DNA of 64,000 nucleotides, from assembly GCF_010093815.1 (NCBI RefSeq), contig NW_022985560.1:1388826-1452825 (forward strand), read 5' to 3'. The position numbers were made by a program, and so were the translations under genes. Below are positions 20,169-33,082 of the stretch, piece after piece (within the stretch, counting starts at the first letter, position 1; each line of letters opens with the position of its first letter). Under the pieces are notes generated by a model that was not told the origin of the DNA, searched no databases, and saw only the letters and a list, made by a program, of their open reading frames with translations. Origin of the DNA: Pseudovirgaria hyperparasitica. Lineage: Eukaryota > Ascomycota > Dothideomycetes > Acrospermales > Acrospermaceae.

Positions 20169-20337
20169 AGGGTGTTGAAGGATGGATAGGAAGTTGGAAG
20201 CGACGGATATTGGGGATATATGAGCAGGTGGGGCATGACAGGAACGTGTACGGACTGCTGGATTCGGAGAATTGAGCGGGTTGAAAGGAAGGCGTTACCC
20301 GGTTCAGGGGCATAGAGTATTTTCGTGGTATAAAATG

Positions 20338-20379
20338 AGCACAGGAGCACAGGAGCACAAGCGCACAAGCGCACAAGCA
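20338..20379. repeat. Imperfect GAGCACAG/GCGCACAA direct repeats
   Basis: Five near-copies of an 8-10 base unit with core GCACA in tandem, just after the aldolase gene. Confidence 0.7.
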
Positions 20380-20696
20380 GCCCGGGATGTGGGCATTTGT
20401 TGAGGGATTGTGGACGTGATGAAAAGATATGAATGGCAAAATAGAGTGTGTCGTCTGTGGGCCAAGCAAGCATGCAATCCAGTTGTTCCCGAAACCTGCG
20501 AATGCAAACCGATCCGCAATTCCGGTCTAGCCAGTGTCGGAAAGCATGCCGGGCCGGGTCGGTCAGCCAGGTGATTGATTAGTGTGGTGCAGCGTGCGGT
20601 TGTGGATTGTTGAATGGGAGTGGTGTTGTAGGTAGTAGTAATTAGGGCCAAGCAAGCAGCGTAGGTAGTAGAGCTATTACTAGTAGTAGAGCTAGC

Positions 20697-20698
<2 letters not shown>

Positions 20699-20752
<54 letters not shown>

Positions 20753-20753
20753 A
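20699..20753. repeat. (GTA)18 trinucleotide microsatellite
   Basis: A perfect run of about 18 GTA units. Read on the minus strand it opens a poly-Leu frame, which is an artefact. Confidence 0.95.
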
Positions 20754-21192
20754 CAAGTAATTAGTGTAGTAGGTAGCAAGAGAGGCGTGCAGCCGGGTAG
20801 TCTTCAGTCTGCCGCAGTAACTTTAGTACCGACTGGTCTCTAGCTGCTGGCGGAGGCGGAGTCTATTGCGCGCGCGGGGCAACGGGGCAGGGGTAAAAGC
20901 ACCTTTTTATTTTATTTATGCGACTCGATGCGACGACTCTGATGGCTAATCAATACATGATGTTATGTGCAGTATGTACAATGTTGGACAGGCATACTTT
21001 AGACATGCTGCAACAAGGCTGTGCGGTCCAAGCCAATTGACTGATGATTGTCAACCGCCGCCTCGAGGCTTTTTGTTGTTGGGGCAAAACAGAGAAAAAC
21101 GCTGGGGGAGGAGGGTGGGGCACGGGCGCAGCGGACGGTCCAGGAGGGAGGAGGGGAGCTCTGGGCAGTGAGTGGCGTGTGTGGCGTGTGTG

Positions 21193-21233
21193 GGTGCTTG
21201 GTGCTTGGTGCTTGGTGCTTGGTGCTTCGTGCT
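21193..21233. repeat. (GGTGCTT)5 heptanucleotide repeat
   Basis: Five tandem copies, with a single change in the last (CGTGCTG). Confidence 0.9.
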
Positions 21234-21748
21234 GGGCGGGCTGCCGACGACGGTGATGGATGGTCAAATGAATAATGAAGATATATCCATTCATGCAAGT
21301 CAATCCCCAATCCTGCCATCTGCTATCTATCAATCAATCATCAAATGTTTGTTGTGCAGGGGCTGCAGTAGAGCTGGTTTGATATATACTACGAGTAGTA
21401 TATACATATAAGACTGCCCCAAATCCTGCTATTCATTTCCTCTCCTCTCTTGCTCTCGTCTCTCCCTTGACAAGCACCTCAATTGCTTGTGCTGTGCTGT
21501 GCTGTGCTCTGCTGTGCCAGCTATCTATCTGATCGACAGGCCGACTCTGCAAATCCTTCCCACTGCACTCACCGCCGTCTACTGTTTTGCCCCTCATCAA
21601 TTTTCACTACTACTACTACCTTACCTGCCGCTACTACCACCTGCAACACCTCATTTCTCCCTCTTTTCCCCACCTTTCTTCTTCTCCTCCTCCTTCTTCC
21701 TCCTCCTGAAACACCAATCTTCCTCTTACCACAATCCATTCTACAATC

Positions 21749-24060
21749 ATGGCCTCCAAGCTCACTGCTCTCCCTTCACACCTGAAGCCCAGCGATGCTG
21801 CCGGCAACGGCGGCGAAGCTGATGGCTTTGCCAGGAAACACCATGGCAAGACTCAATCGCACGTTGTAAGTTGTTGCATCTCTCCTTCGTCCCACCTGCC
21901 GTATTTCTGCTTGCTATGCCATTGCGCTGCGAAGACCAAGTCTGGACCCTGGATCGCAATCGTGTCTGCAATCCGGCACCATCTCCCCACCACCCACACC
22001 GCCTCACCACCGACCGACGCATCATGAAGAAAAAAAAAAAGAGGGCGTCAAACTTTGGCGTTTGTAGAGTGCCTTCAGCTACCACAATTGACTTCGAGGA
22101 GTGGCTACTCCTCGCTCTCTGTGCTTGTAAGAGAAGGTTCCGTCAAACCACCGTCCAACGCGCCCGCCAACTCTGGACAAGTGTGATGCATCCTCTCCAA
22201 CACGACACGTACACCGCAGAACCTTCCAGACACTCCATTACAGTCCGCCATCACTTTAAACGAGCTTTCGCCGGCGAACAAGATACGATTCTTCCGTCAT
22301 ACCACCACAGACAGATTCACTGCACACCATGACAGCGACCAATCCGAAGAGTGTAGCAAGCAGTGGCAACAAGCGCAACCGCCGAACGAGCATCACTGTG
22401 AGGCAGTCTTGCAAAGTCTCTCTGGCACACACTCTTTTCGCTTGCTACACCACACCTTCTTCTCTTTCTTCAGTCTTGTCTACAGGACAGGCACATTAGG
22501 AGACCCCTCCATCAACATATGCTAACATGAGCTCCTCCCAGGCCTTTGAAAACACCTCCACCTCAGTCGCCGCATCCCAGATGCGCAATGCCCTCAACCA
22601 GCTCAGCGACACAGTCCAAGACCCAGCAGAGAAGAAGGTACGTAGCCATATACTTGAAAAGCCACAAGAAGACAGTCTAATTGGCTCCCTAGAGGTTTGA
22701 GACTGAAATGGACAACTTCTTCGCTCTCTTCCGGAGATACTTGAACGACAAGGCCAAGGGCAACGCCATCGAATGGTCTCGCATTGCGCCCCCAAAGCCA
22801 GAGCAGGTCGTCGACTACGCCGACCTCGCCAACTCAGAGTCCGTCGCCTTCCTCAACAAGCTGGCCGTCGTCAAGCTGAATGGTGGCCTCGGTACCTCGA
22901 TGGGCTGTGTCGGTCCCAAGTCCGTCATCGAGGTCCGCGATGGCATGTCCTTCTTGGATCTTTCCGTTCGCCAGATCGAGTACCTCAACAGGACATATGA
23001 CGTCAACGTGCCCTTTGTCCTCATGAACTCCTTCAACACCGACGCCGACACTGCCAACATCATCAAGAAGTACGAAGGCCACAACATTGACATTATGACC
23101 TTCAACCAGTCCAAGTACCCACGCGTGCTCAAGGACTCCCTCCTGCCCGCGCCAAAGTCGGCCCAGTCTGACATCTCGAACTGGTACCCACCAGGCCACG
23201 GTGACGTCTTTGAGTCGCTCTACAACTCGGGCATTCTCGACAAGCTGCTCGAAAAGGGCGTCGAGATCATCTTCCTGTCCAACGCCGACAACCTGGGCGC
23301 CGTCGTGGATCTCCGCATTCTTCAGCACATGGTTGACACCAAGTCCGAGTACATTATGGAGCTGACCGACAAGACCAAGGCCGATGTCAAGGGTGGTACC
23401 ATTATCGACTACGAGGGGTCCGTCCGTCTGCTCGAAATTGCCCAGGTCCCCAAGGAGCACGTCAACGAGTTCAAGTCGATCAAGAAGTTCAAGTACTTCA
23501 ACACGAACAACATCTGGCTGAACCTGCGCGCCGTCAAGCGCGTTGTTGAGAACAACGAGCTCTCCATGGAGATCATCCCCAACGGAAAGTCGATCCCTGC
23601 CGACAAGAAGGGTGAGGCGGACCTGTCCGTCCTGCAACTCGAGACGGCCGTCGGTGCGGCCATTCGTCACTTCTCCAACGCTCACGGTGTCAATGTCCCG
23701 CGTCGCCGCTTCTTGCCGGTCAAGACGTGCTCGGACCTCATGCTTGTCAAGTCTGATCTCTACACCCTCCAGCACGGCCAACTGGTCATCGACCCCAACC
23801 GATTCGGCCCGGCTCCCCTCATCAAGCTTGGCAGCGACTTTAAGAAAGTCTCGAGCTTCCAGTCGCGCATCCCCAGCATACCCAAGATTGTCGAGCTTGA
23901 CCATCTCACCATCACCGGTGCCGTCAACCTCGGCCGTGGCGTCGTGCTGAAGGGAACCGTCATCATTGTTGCGAGCGAGGGCAGCACCATTGACGTTCCA
24001 CCCGGCTCCATTCTTGAGAATGTCGTTGTGCAAGGTTCGCTCAGGCTGTTGGAGCACTAG
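21749..24060 (+). CDS. UGP1: UTP-glucose-1-phosphate uridylyltransferase (UDP-glucose pyrophosphorylase)
   Basis: Three exons, 21749-21865, 22542-22637 and 22693-24060, give 526 residues. The nucleotide-binding loop [15 protein letters not shown] lies at residues 133-147. Later family motifs include [33 protein letters not shown] and [11 protein letters not shown] left-handed beta-helix C-terminus carries [17 protein letters not shown]. The enzyme makes UDP-glucose from UTP and glucose-1-phosphate for cell-wall glucan, glycogen and trehalose synthesis in the cytosol. The first intron is 676 nt, very long for this genome, and contains an in-frame ATG right before the second exon (see findings). 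Codon usage is highly biased to C-ending codons, as expected for strong expression, which produces a 421-residue antisense shadow frame. Confidence 0.96.
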
Positions 24061-24266
24061 AGAGGGCAGCTGTGCGCATACGTGCCGGAGTCTCGACATG
24101 TGTTATTGTCAATCCTATCATGATGTTACGTACACAGGAAAGGTAGTATGCCTTAGCCGGATGATGATATATATCGGACTGCATTGTAATAGAATTATAC
24201 CTACCCTTTTTTCCACACACAAAATGAATCAAGTAATAGAACAACATCATATCATCATCATGCATG

Positions 24267-24343
<77 letters not shown>

Positions 24344-24887
24344 GTGATTAATCTAATTCTCTCTCCTGAACGGCGCCTCAATAAGGCGACTGGTCAAAGT
24401 GTGGCTGTGCTACGACACTACCGACTACCGACGCGTCGAGAGAGTTGGATCTAATTATTAATTACTACCTAGGCAGCTGTCGATGCCTGTGCGGAGTCGA
24501 AAGATTAGCGCTCTCTCTCCCAGCCTTGAAGTGAAGCCTGTTGACGGCACAAATCAGTTGACTAGCGTGCTCCAAGTGAAAGGCTGCTGCCAGTGGACGA
24601 CTGGAATCATGACATATTAGCGCGCGACGGCACACAAGTGGGGGGGAGTGGGGCAGCCAGGCCAGGCAGCCCCCAAAGTTCAAGTTTGTGGTGCTGTTTG
24701 GCCAAGAAAAGACAGACCTCCCGCCTCAGAACGACCTCCTCAATAATTACTTCACAGCTGCTGCGCAATAATCACTCAAAAGCTGAATGGAAGCCCTGTC
24801 GCAGTCGTTGATGATCGACCAGTCTATCAGCCAGCTGTCTGGCGCTGCTGTTCTTTCGAGCTTCCTTTTGGAATAGTTTGCACCAAC
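24061..24887. other. Intergenic
   Basis: No gene is supported. It contains the TGCC microsatellite and otherwise unremarkable sequence. It serves as UGP1 3' UTR and promoter of the DUF7514 gene. Confidence 0.55.
24265..24342. repeat. (TGCC)n tetranucleotide microsatellite
   Basis: About 19 perfect copies in the UGP1 3' flank, roughly 200 bp after its stop. Confidence 0.95.
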
Positions 24888-26583
24888 ATGGACGACGAAC
24901 AGCTTGACCCACCGACCCGTGAGGCTCTGCAGTACTGGGGCTATCTCTTTCAAGACAACAAGGTTGGAACCGACTTACTTCACCGTCTGTTGACTGGTAT
25001 CTATAATTACATTGTATGAGTAGTCGTCTTCTTGGGTCCTGTCCCTCTCCATTTGCAGATGGCTGACCTCCCCCTTCAACAAACCATAGACGAAGACATA
25101 TGACGCAAACCCTGACTGTCCGGACGTCACACCCTCACAACTCGCGGCATTCTATCGGGCAGTCGGCGGGGATTACGATATTCTGTTCGAGAAAGAGCCG
25201 CCATCGTCCATTGCCTTCATCTACAAAGCTCTTGGCTGCCTTCATTCGCTGCAGCCTGCGCCGAGCGATGAAGGATACACCGCCCCGAGCGTGCCGGCCT
25301 TGAAGAGGAAAGGTTTCATAACGTGGCAGACGATTCAATTGATGCTCGGACCGGAAGAGCATGTGGGATTTCTACAATGCGCCGTCTCGCGATTCGAGAT
25401 TATAGACCCAGCCACTGGGGCTGCCTTTCCAAAGCTACTGCCCAAGCAGGCCTTCCCATCCGAACCCGATGAGGACATGATATCGTGGTATGAAGACGTA
25501 TCCGAGAAGCTGCGCAAGGACGCTCTGGCAGAACAGAGGGCCGCCCAGCAGCAACCGCGTCCAGATCAGCGGACTCCCAGTGAGGACTTGGCCGACAGTT
25601 CGGCCGATGAACGAGCCGGAGCCGCAAACTATTTCCGAGATCCACTCTATCGCAACCGCGAAGGCAGGCCAACCATTATCAGGCGATGGTCGAAGAACAA
25701 AAGTCCACGAGAATTCATGCAAGACAGGGGCCGGATGGTAGCAAACACTGTCCGACACTTTGTGCCGTGGGCACGCCGGCGTAGCCTACCCGAAAAGGAG
25801 GGCGATGGAGAAGAGATCCCCGAGGACGAAGATGAAGAAGCATACGAAGACCCGAATCCAATACCAATGGAGCACAGAGAGTCTACAAAACGGAGATCTC
25901 CAAAGTCTCCACGCAGCGCTCATAGCCACAGCCCGAGAGACCGCAGTCCTCCTAGTCGCCGGCGAGCCAGTTATACATCAACGGATTCCGACTCGGATGT
26001 TCCAAGTGCTCGTCACAGGAGAGATCCAGTGCTCCGGCAGCGCCGTAGCCACGAGGTTCCACCCGCTTCACGAGATTATTTCCCTCCCTACAATGAAGGA
26101 CCGCGTCGGTACTCCCACGTTCCACCACCTACAGTGGAAATCAACGGCGCCCCATCAGGCTTCGTACCATCCCGCGAGCCAATGTTTGCCACCACAGTCG
26201 CGCAGCACATGCAACCACGCAGATCGTCAGCAGTCCCCGGACCAGGCCGCTACGATGGAGGGCACCACGTTCGATACAGCGGCGCTCCTGCGTCTGACAG
26301 TCGACAACGGACGCCAAAGATTGTAGAGCCCCCAGACTACGAGCGTCTGCCGACTCGGCACAAGGCCGCCAGAAGGCCTTCTAGCGACGATCGTGATAGA
26401 TATCGCGACCGTGATCGGGAAAGAGAACGGGACCGCGAACGCACCCGGGTGAGGTCGAGAGATCGCGACCGGGATTACGATCGAGAGCGAGACCGGCCGG
26501 AGAGACCACGGTTTCACCGATATGTGACGCCTGTCGATGGTGTTTCTGGTCGCAGATATCCCAACGACGCACCCTGGCGATGA
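24888..26583 (+). CDS. DUF7514-type protein with Arg-Asp/Arg-Glu rich tail
   Basis: Two exons, 24888-25013 and 25090-26583, give 539 residues. The N-terminal 200 residues (MDDEQLDPPTREALQYWGYL, DLLHRLLTGIYNYI, PSQLAAFYRAVGGDYDILFE, FITWQTIQLMLGPEEHVGFL, WYEDVSEKLRKDA) form a conserved ascomycete domain I recall as DUF7514. The rest is disordered, with SPRSAHSHSPRDRSPPSRRR and a long alternating Arg-Asp/Arg-Glu block near residues 475-515. Such RS/RD/RE tails are common in splicing-associated and nuclear-speckle proteins, so a nuclear RNA-related role is possible but is inference. The 76-nt intron has donor GTATGA and acceptor ATAG. Confidence 0.82.
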
Positions 26584-27968
26584 TGACGCACGTGCTACAG
26601 CGACTTGTGAGTGGCAGGTCCTGAAGCTGTCTCTACTCGATTCTCATCATGAGAAGGGAGGAACGAAATCTTTTTTTTTTTTTTGGCATTGATTTGATAG
26701 CGCATGATGACATTGGTCTGGGACAACAACATGCGCGAGACACATAGTTCTGGTTTTGGGAGAAAGCGAGCGAAGGGGGTGGGGACTGGAGTTTTGGACA
26801 TGATACCAAGAATGACATGACTTGACACGATTCCTGTTGTGTTTTTTTATTTATTTGAAAGCGTCACGGCAATATATACATACGATACGTACGAATACAT
26901 ATTATATACACACACATATTCACACCTAGATATATATACGCGTCCGATCTGGTCTACCCACACACCCCCCCTAGGAACCTGGAACACATGCCATGCGACA
27001 CGACGACCGGGGTTTTCCCAGGATGAATGGATCGGCAACGGAAGATTAGAAGCTGTTGCGCACAGCCCAGCCGGTGGATCTGGTGGAGTTGGTGGAGTCT
27101 GTCTTCTTCTGTGTGCGTCATTTGCTGGGATAATTACTCTTTCTTACCAGGCGAACGATGGGGTTTAGGTTTGGGAATACCGGCACATGCAAACGTGATG
27201 ACTTACATGGAAGCGCAATGACATCCTGTGTACCGAGTCACACAATGAATGATGATTGTGAAGGACTGTGTGTTTGGGACGGGCATGAAGGGAGAGGTGG
27301 TGGACAGCTGAGAAGTGCGCCAGAAGCGAGGAATGAAGCGGGCTGGCGGGCCTCCTCCGGTCTCTTTTTTTGACGTGCAGTGCATTGCTCACGGACGCGA
27401 CCAATTGCTGCTAATCATGGATTTCATAGATTCATCGTGGCGCGGCTGGTCAGATCTACGTATGCCATGCAAACTATCACTAGAACCTATCCCCGATCTT
27501 GACTTAGGCGAAGGATTAGTGCTCGTAGATTGGGGGGACTGGAACTGGAACTGGAGCTTCACCAAACACACACCTACCCAACACCCTCGTAATCTGCCAC
27601 CTCCATTTCTTGTCTTGTCCTCTCTGCTCCCACTCTCTCTCCCTCTTCCACCATCGTCACATTCTTTTCATTCTTCGATTCCCTACCTCATCCTCCTACC
27701 ACATTTCCTAATTCTCTTTTCTTTTTTCAGCCCTCCGAGACAGCTAACTGGACGACTGCAATTGGCTTCGGAGCTGCTGTCTAGGGTCTGGTCCTACCAC
27801 CACCACCACCCCCGACCCGACGCCCACGTCACGTCAGGCTTAGCTACTTATACAGCTACCATAACCTCCTCCTGCAAACAACCTCAGCCCGAGCTTCAAG
27901 CTTCACGGATCTTTGTCCATAGCCTGCTCATCATTAACAAGTGCTGCGATTGGCATATGTGATTGACC
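26584..27968. other. Long intergenic, tricalbin promoter side
   Basis: 1.4 kb without a supported gene. It has a poly-T run at about 26671-26684, a TA/CA-rich stretch at 26870-26940 and a CT-rich stretch at 27590-27730 likely belonging to the tricalbin 5' region. A 215-codon plus frame at 27315-27962 has only low-complexity content. Confidence 0.55.
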
Positions 27969-30900
27969 ATGGCAACGCAACGGTCTGAAGCAGAGCTGAA
28001 GCAGCAGGGCGCGATCGAGGCCGCCGCGGATCCGAACAGCTCAGTCACTGCACAGGACGCAGAGGACAAGCTCGTAAACGAGGCAAAGAAGGGTGGCGCC
28101 ACGGCTCTGCAGTTCGATCCCAATGCCAGCCCAGAGGAGAAGGCCGCTCAGGCGAGAGCTGTAAGCTCCCATGACACAACTTGGGCATTGCACAGGAATT
28201 CTGGCTAAAATAATCTCATAGCGCATTCCTGAAGGTGTGCAGAAGGAGCACAATCCGAAAGCGACCGCTCTCGTATCTGATGTCGTGAGTTTCCAAAGCA
28301 ATGTTTGGTACAGGAATATAATACTTATCCGACGTGCTAGGATGACGGCTCGGCCAAAAAATACGATCTTCCCCCTGCTACGAAATCTGGTGCTATTACT
28401 CCAGACAATGCCCCGACGGATAATGCCAACGGCAAGACAAAAGAGGAAGAGGATGAATGGTCGCGCGTAGGCTGGGCACCTCGATTCGGCGCACTGAAGA
28501 ACGACGATGACGACGGCACTACACTGCTTGATCACCAGACATGGCTCGAGGGCAAGATTGACGACAAGTTCTTTGGAGACTGGTACCACAATGCTGGAAT
28601 CATGGTATTCGCTTGCCTTACGTGCTGGGTTGTTGGCATCCTGGGCGGTGGTCTGGGATGGATCTTCATCGTAGGCGCGTTCTGTACAACCTACTATCGA
28701 ACCTCTCTCCGCAGAGTGCGCCGAAACTTCCGAGACGACGTCAATCGAGAGCTCGCGAAGACGAAGTTGGAGACTGACCATGAGTCGCTGGAATGGATCA
28801 ACAGCTTTCTGGTCAAGTTTTGGCCCATCTACCAACCAATTCTGTGCAACACCATCGTGCAATCGGTTGATCAGGTTCTCTCGACGGCAACACCGGCCTT
28901 TTTGGACAGTCTTCGGCTAAAGACTTTCACCCTGGGCACAAAACCACCACGGATGGAACATGTCAAAACCTACCCCAAAGCCGAGGACGACATCGTGTTG
29001 ATGGACTGGAAATTCAGCTTCACGCCCAACGACGTGGCTGATCTGACGGCCAAGCAGATCAAAACAAAGATCAACCCAAAAGTCGTTCTTGAAGTGAGGA
29101 TTGGCAAGGGTATGGTCAGCAAGGGCTTGGACGTCATTGTGGAAGACATGGCCTTTTCTGGGTTGATGCGGGTGAAGATGAAGCTGCAGTTGCCATTTCC
29201 ACACATTGAGAGGATTGAGATATGCTTCCTGGAGCGTCCCACCATCGATTATGTCTGCAAGCCTCTTGGTGGCGATACCTTTGGCTTCGATATCAATTTC
29301 CTTCCCGGCCTAGAAAGCTTCATCATGGAACAGGTTCACGCAAACCTGGGACCGATGATGTACGATCCTAACGTCTTCCCGATCGAGGTTGCTAAAATGC
29401 TTGCTGGAAATCCAGTGGATCAAGCTATCGGTGTTGTCCAGATACAGTTCCATGGAGCGCAAGGGCTCAAGAACCCCGACAAGTTCTCCGGCACTCCCGA
29501 CCCGTATGCTGTCGTGTCTATCAATGACAGGGACCCTCTTGGTAGGACCAAGACTGCGCATGAGAATACCAACCCCCGCTGGAATGAGACGGTAAACATT
29601 ATTGTGACGTCGCTTCGCGATCAGCTCACTATCGGGACCTACGATTACAACGAGTACCGCAAAGACAAGGAGCTCGGAAAAGCGAATTTCGACCTCGAGC
29701 AACTGGAAACACAACCCGAACACGAGAACCTGCAGCTTGAGGTACTGGCGAATGGTCGACCTCGTGGCATCGTGCAATGTGACATTCGCTTCTTCCCCGT
29801 ACTGGAAGGCCGGAAGCTCGAGGGAGGTGTGGAGGAACCCCCACCAGAATCTCTTACTGGTATAGTGAAGTTTACCGTCGAGCGTGCTAAAGAGCTCGAC
29901 CACTCCAAGAGCATGATCGGACAGTTGAACCCGTACGCGGTCCTGCTTCTGAACGGCAAGGAAGTCCAGATCTCGAAGAAGCTCAAGAGAACAAATGACC
30001 CAATCTGGCCCGATGCCACCAAGGAAATGCTCATCACCGACCGTAGAAAGGCGAAGTTGGGGCTCGTGATCAAGGACGATCGCGACATTGCGGTCGATCC
30101 CATTGTCGGAAACTACCAGATCAAGCTCGACGATATGCTTGACTTGCAAGCCAAAGGTCACGAATGGTACAGCCTGGCTGGTGTCAAGACAGGGCGGGCG
30201 AAAATGATGATACAGTGGAAGCCAGTGCAGATGACTGGAGCGCTTGGAGGCTCTGGCGGCTACGTCACGCCGATTGGTGTTATGCGGTTGCATTTCATCA
30301 ACGCCCGCGATCTTCGCAATGTGGAAACAATGGGCAAGTCCGATCCATACGTGCGCGTCCTCCTTTCGGGAATTGAGAAAGGCCGTACCGTCACATTCAA
30401 GAACAATCTCAACCCGGACTGGGACGAGGTCCTGTACGTGCCTGTGCACTCCGCTCGAGAGAAGCTAGTGCTTGAAGTAATGGACCAAGAAAATGTTGGG
30501 CGCGATCGATCGTTGGGTCACATCGAGCTACCATGTGCAGACTTCCTCAGGCAGAACAGCGAAGGGGAATACGAAGCACAAGAAAACAAGGACCCTATTG
30601 CTGGCGCTCTCCGCTCCGGAGCCCGAGGCGTCGTCAAGGGCACGCTGAACTATACTGCATCATTCTACCCGACGGAGCCTATAATCGATCCTGACGAAGA
30701 GGATCGGGAGAGCTTGCGCGGTAGTACTGACGAGAGTAGACCCAGTCTTGATGGCACCACTAACAGAGCAAGCACAGATTCGATCAGAAAGAGCATCGAG
30801 CCTGCCCGAGAGCGTGGATCGCTGTCCCGCAGTGGTACCATTACCTCTCTCCGCAAGGCTGGCGATGCTAATGGCGAAGTAGATCTCGCCAAGAAGCTCG

Positions 30901-32684
30901 CAGAGGGAGAACGCGAGCAGACGGAGCTGGAAGACAAGCCGAAGAAGGTCGTGCCGAAGCTGAGGATCGATGCGGAGAACATTGGCCAATACGGTGGGTT
31001 TTCTTGTGGCTTGCGTTTCACATGTGCTAATATTGGATAGAATCTGGGCTTGTCGTCTTCAAGCTGATCGACGCGGATCTGTCGGAGGCGGACTGCTACG
31101 TTGAGATTGTCATGGACGACATGGCGTTTGCCTCTTATTCGAGCTCGAAGGTTCGGTCGAAGAAACACACGTTCAACGAGACTGGCGATGCCATGGTTCG
31201 CGAGCTCGACTTTTCGAAGATCACGCTTCGTCTGATAGAGGAAGTGGACAGAAAGGGCGAGGGCAAGGAAAGCCATATTATTGCCAAACTGACGGGGAAC
31301 ACGATCGATGTCCTACGTCGAGCTCTGGTGAGACTGCTTCATGTTCGTGCTTGAATATGCTAACATTTATAAGTATGCGCCCACTCTGTTCACGCTAAAA
31401 GACGAGCACGGCAAGGGGAGCAAGATCACTGTGAGCCTCAAGTACATTCCTGTCAAGATGCAGCTGGATCCTAGCGAGAGCTTCAACAACTCCGGCACCT
31501 TGCGCGTCGACGTTCTTGATGCGGCTGACCTGCCGGCTGCGGACCGCAACGGCTACAGTGATCCGTACTGCAAGTTCAACCTGAATGGCAAGGAGATATT
31601 CAAGACCAAAACCCAGAAGAAGACGCTGCATCCGGCGTGGAACGAGTTCTTTGAAGTTCAAGTTCGGTCCAGAACAGCGGCGCAGTTTGATGTTGTTGTT
31701 TACGACTGGGACTTTGGCGACAAGGCTGACCTGCTGGGCAAAGCCGCCATTAATCTGGACATACTCGAGCCGTTCCAGGCGCAAGAAGTTACACTGGGAC
31801 TAGATGGCAAATCGGGTGCGGTCAGGCTGAAGATGCTGTTCAAGCCAGATTATGTCACGCGCACTAGACAAGGCTCCTCGACCTTCCACGGCACGTTTGC
31901 TGCTCCTGGCAAGGTGATTGGCGCACCCGTCAAAGGGGTGGGCAAGGGTGCCGTGTTTGTGGGAGGTGGTGTGGTCAAAGGAGCAACGTTCCTGGGTCGC
32001 ACGTTCAGGGGCAAGAAGAAGGGCGAAAACGACACGGACGCTGACTCAATCAACGGCTCGGCTAACCCCAAGATATCCGTCGACGACCAGGACCCGGACT
32101 CGCCTCCTGGCTCCGCCAACCCTCAAGCAGTCACCCCGACTAACCACCACCGCCACCGATCGATGGGCGCCCAGTCCATCTCCAGCCAGATGGGTGTCTC
32201 ACCCGGAGGCGCCGAGACTGGTATTGCATCATTCACCATCGTCTCGGCATCAGAGTACCCCTCGGGCTCCAACGTCCGCGTACACGTCGAGATGAAGACG
32301 GGCAAGGGCGACAAGGAAGTCCACAAGACCAAAGCCATCAAGTCCAGGTCCGGCGACCCGGTCACCTGGCCGGACAGCAGCGAGACCTTCAAGGTCCAAT
32401 GCGCCGCCGACACGGCCTTTAAGATTACGGTCAAGGACCACAGCACGTTTGGCAGCGACGACGAGCTCGGCTCCGTGCCCTTTTTCATCGACGACTCGGG
32501 CAGCGGTGGCGGCGAGCGGTCGATGCAGGTGGGCGAGGGTCATGTTGTCGTCCGGAGCCAGTTTGTGCCGTCGGCGGATCGGGATGGGGCCGCGCGCGAG
32601 TTGACGCCGCATAGTCCGGGGAAGCTGCGGCGGAGTATTCTTGGGACGTCGAGGGGGCGGGAGCGCAGCGTGACGCCGTCGTGA
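27969..32684 (+). CDS. Tricalbin-type ER-plasma membrane tether (SMP domain and multiple C2 domains)
   Basis: Five exons: 27969-28160, 28222-28284, 28341-30993, 31041-31327 and 31374-32684, giving 1501 residues, as in the family. After an acidic N-terminal region, a hydrophobic hairpin (residues about 173-204, ACLTCWVVGILGGGLGWIFI) anchors it in the ER. The SMP lipid-transfer domain follows (SLEWINSFLVKFWPIYQPIL to about residue 435). Then come C2 domains with DPYAV, NPYAV, DPYVRV and DPYCKF signatures (near residues 455, 605, 730 and 1150) and a degenerate one near 1340. The second C2 has Asn for the first Asp and may not bind calcium. The C-terminus is Ser/Arg-rich. The start was set at the ATG at 27969. 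Confidence 0.95.
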
Positions 32685-33082
32685 TGGGAGGCTTGATGGG
32701 CGGGGGTGGACTATATCTAACTCTCGGCCTGGAGTGGCTTGGGTTGTTGGGGGTTAGGATGGAAATTAAAGCAAAGATGTGTTGACGACGACGCCGGGCT
32801 TGCTGTGTATTTTTCTCTAGGGCGGTGATCGTGGCTACAAACTTCTTCTTCTACAAAAATGTTTCCAACCCCTTTTTTGAGTACAAGATGGACAGAGTGA
32901 GTAGCTAGGCCAGGTGGCAAGGCTCGCGCGCATATCGTTCCTGGGGTGTTTATGCTTGTGCTTCTGCTGGTGATGTTGATGTTGATGTTGATTCCTGAAC
33001 TGAAGCGAAACACCGTAATCCTCTACTCCCTAGTACATCTCACAACCCCTCCCCCCCTACAAACACCCTTCTCCCCACCTCC
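32685..33082. other. Intergenic, convergent 3' ends up to assembly gap
   Basis: No gene is visible; a (GATGTT)n-like run lies near 32969-32990. The right end becomes C/T-rich as the gap is approached. Confidence 0.5.

Larger units (their letters stand above)
20169..21748. other. Long intergenic with microsatellites, UGP1 promoter
   Basis: About 1.6 kb without a supported gene. It holds three short tandem repeats (listed separately). It also holds a strongly CT-rich stretch from about 21420 to 21720 immediately before the UGP1 start, typical of promoters of highly expressed fungal genes. Confidence 0.6.

Noticed and set aside
22834-24099. 421-codon minus-strand open frame over UGP1
   Set aside because: Antisense artefact of strong codon bias; the plus frame is an unmistakable UDP-glucose pyrophosphorylase.
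27315-27962. 215-codon plus frame upstream of the tricalbin gene
   Set aside because: Composition is that of CT-rich 5' flanking DNA; no domain, and it ends just before the real start.
29310-30449. 379-codon minus-strand open frame
   Set aside because: Lies inside the tricalbin C2 region; the plus strand has conserved DPYAV-type motifs.
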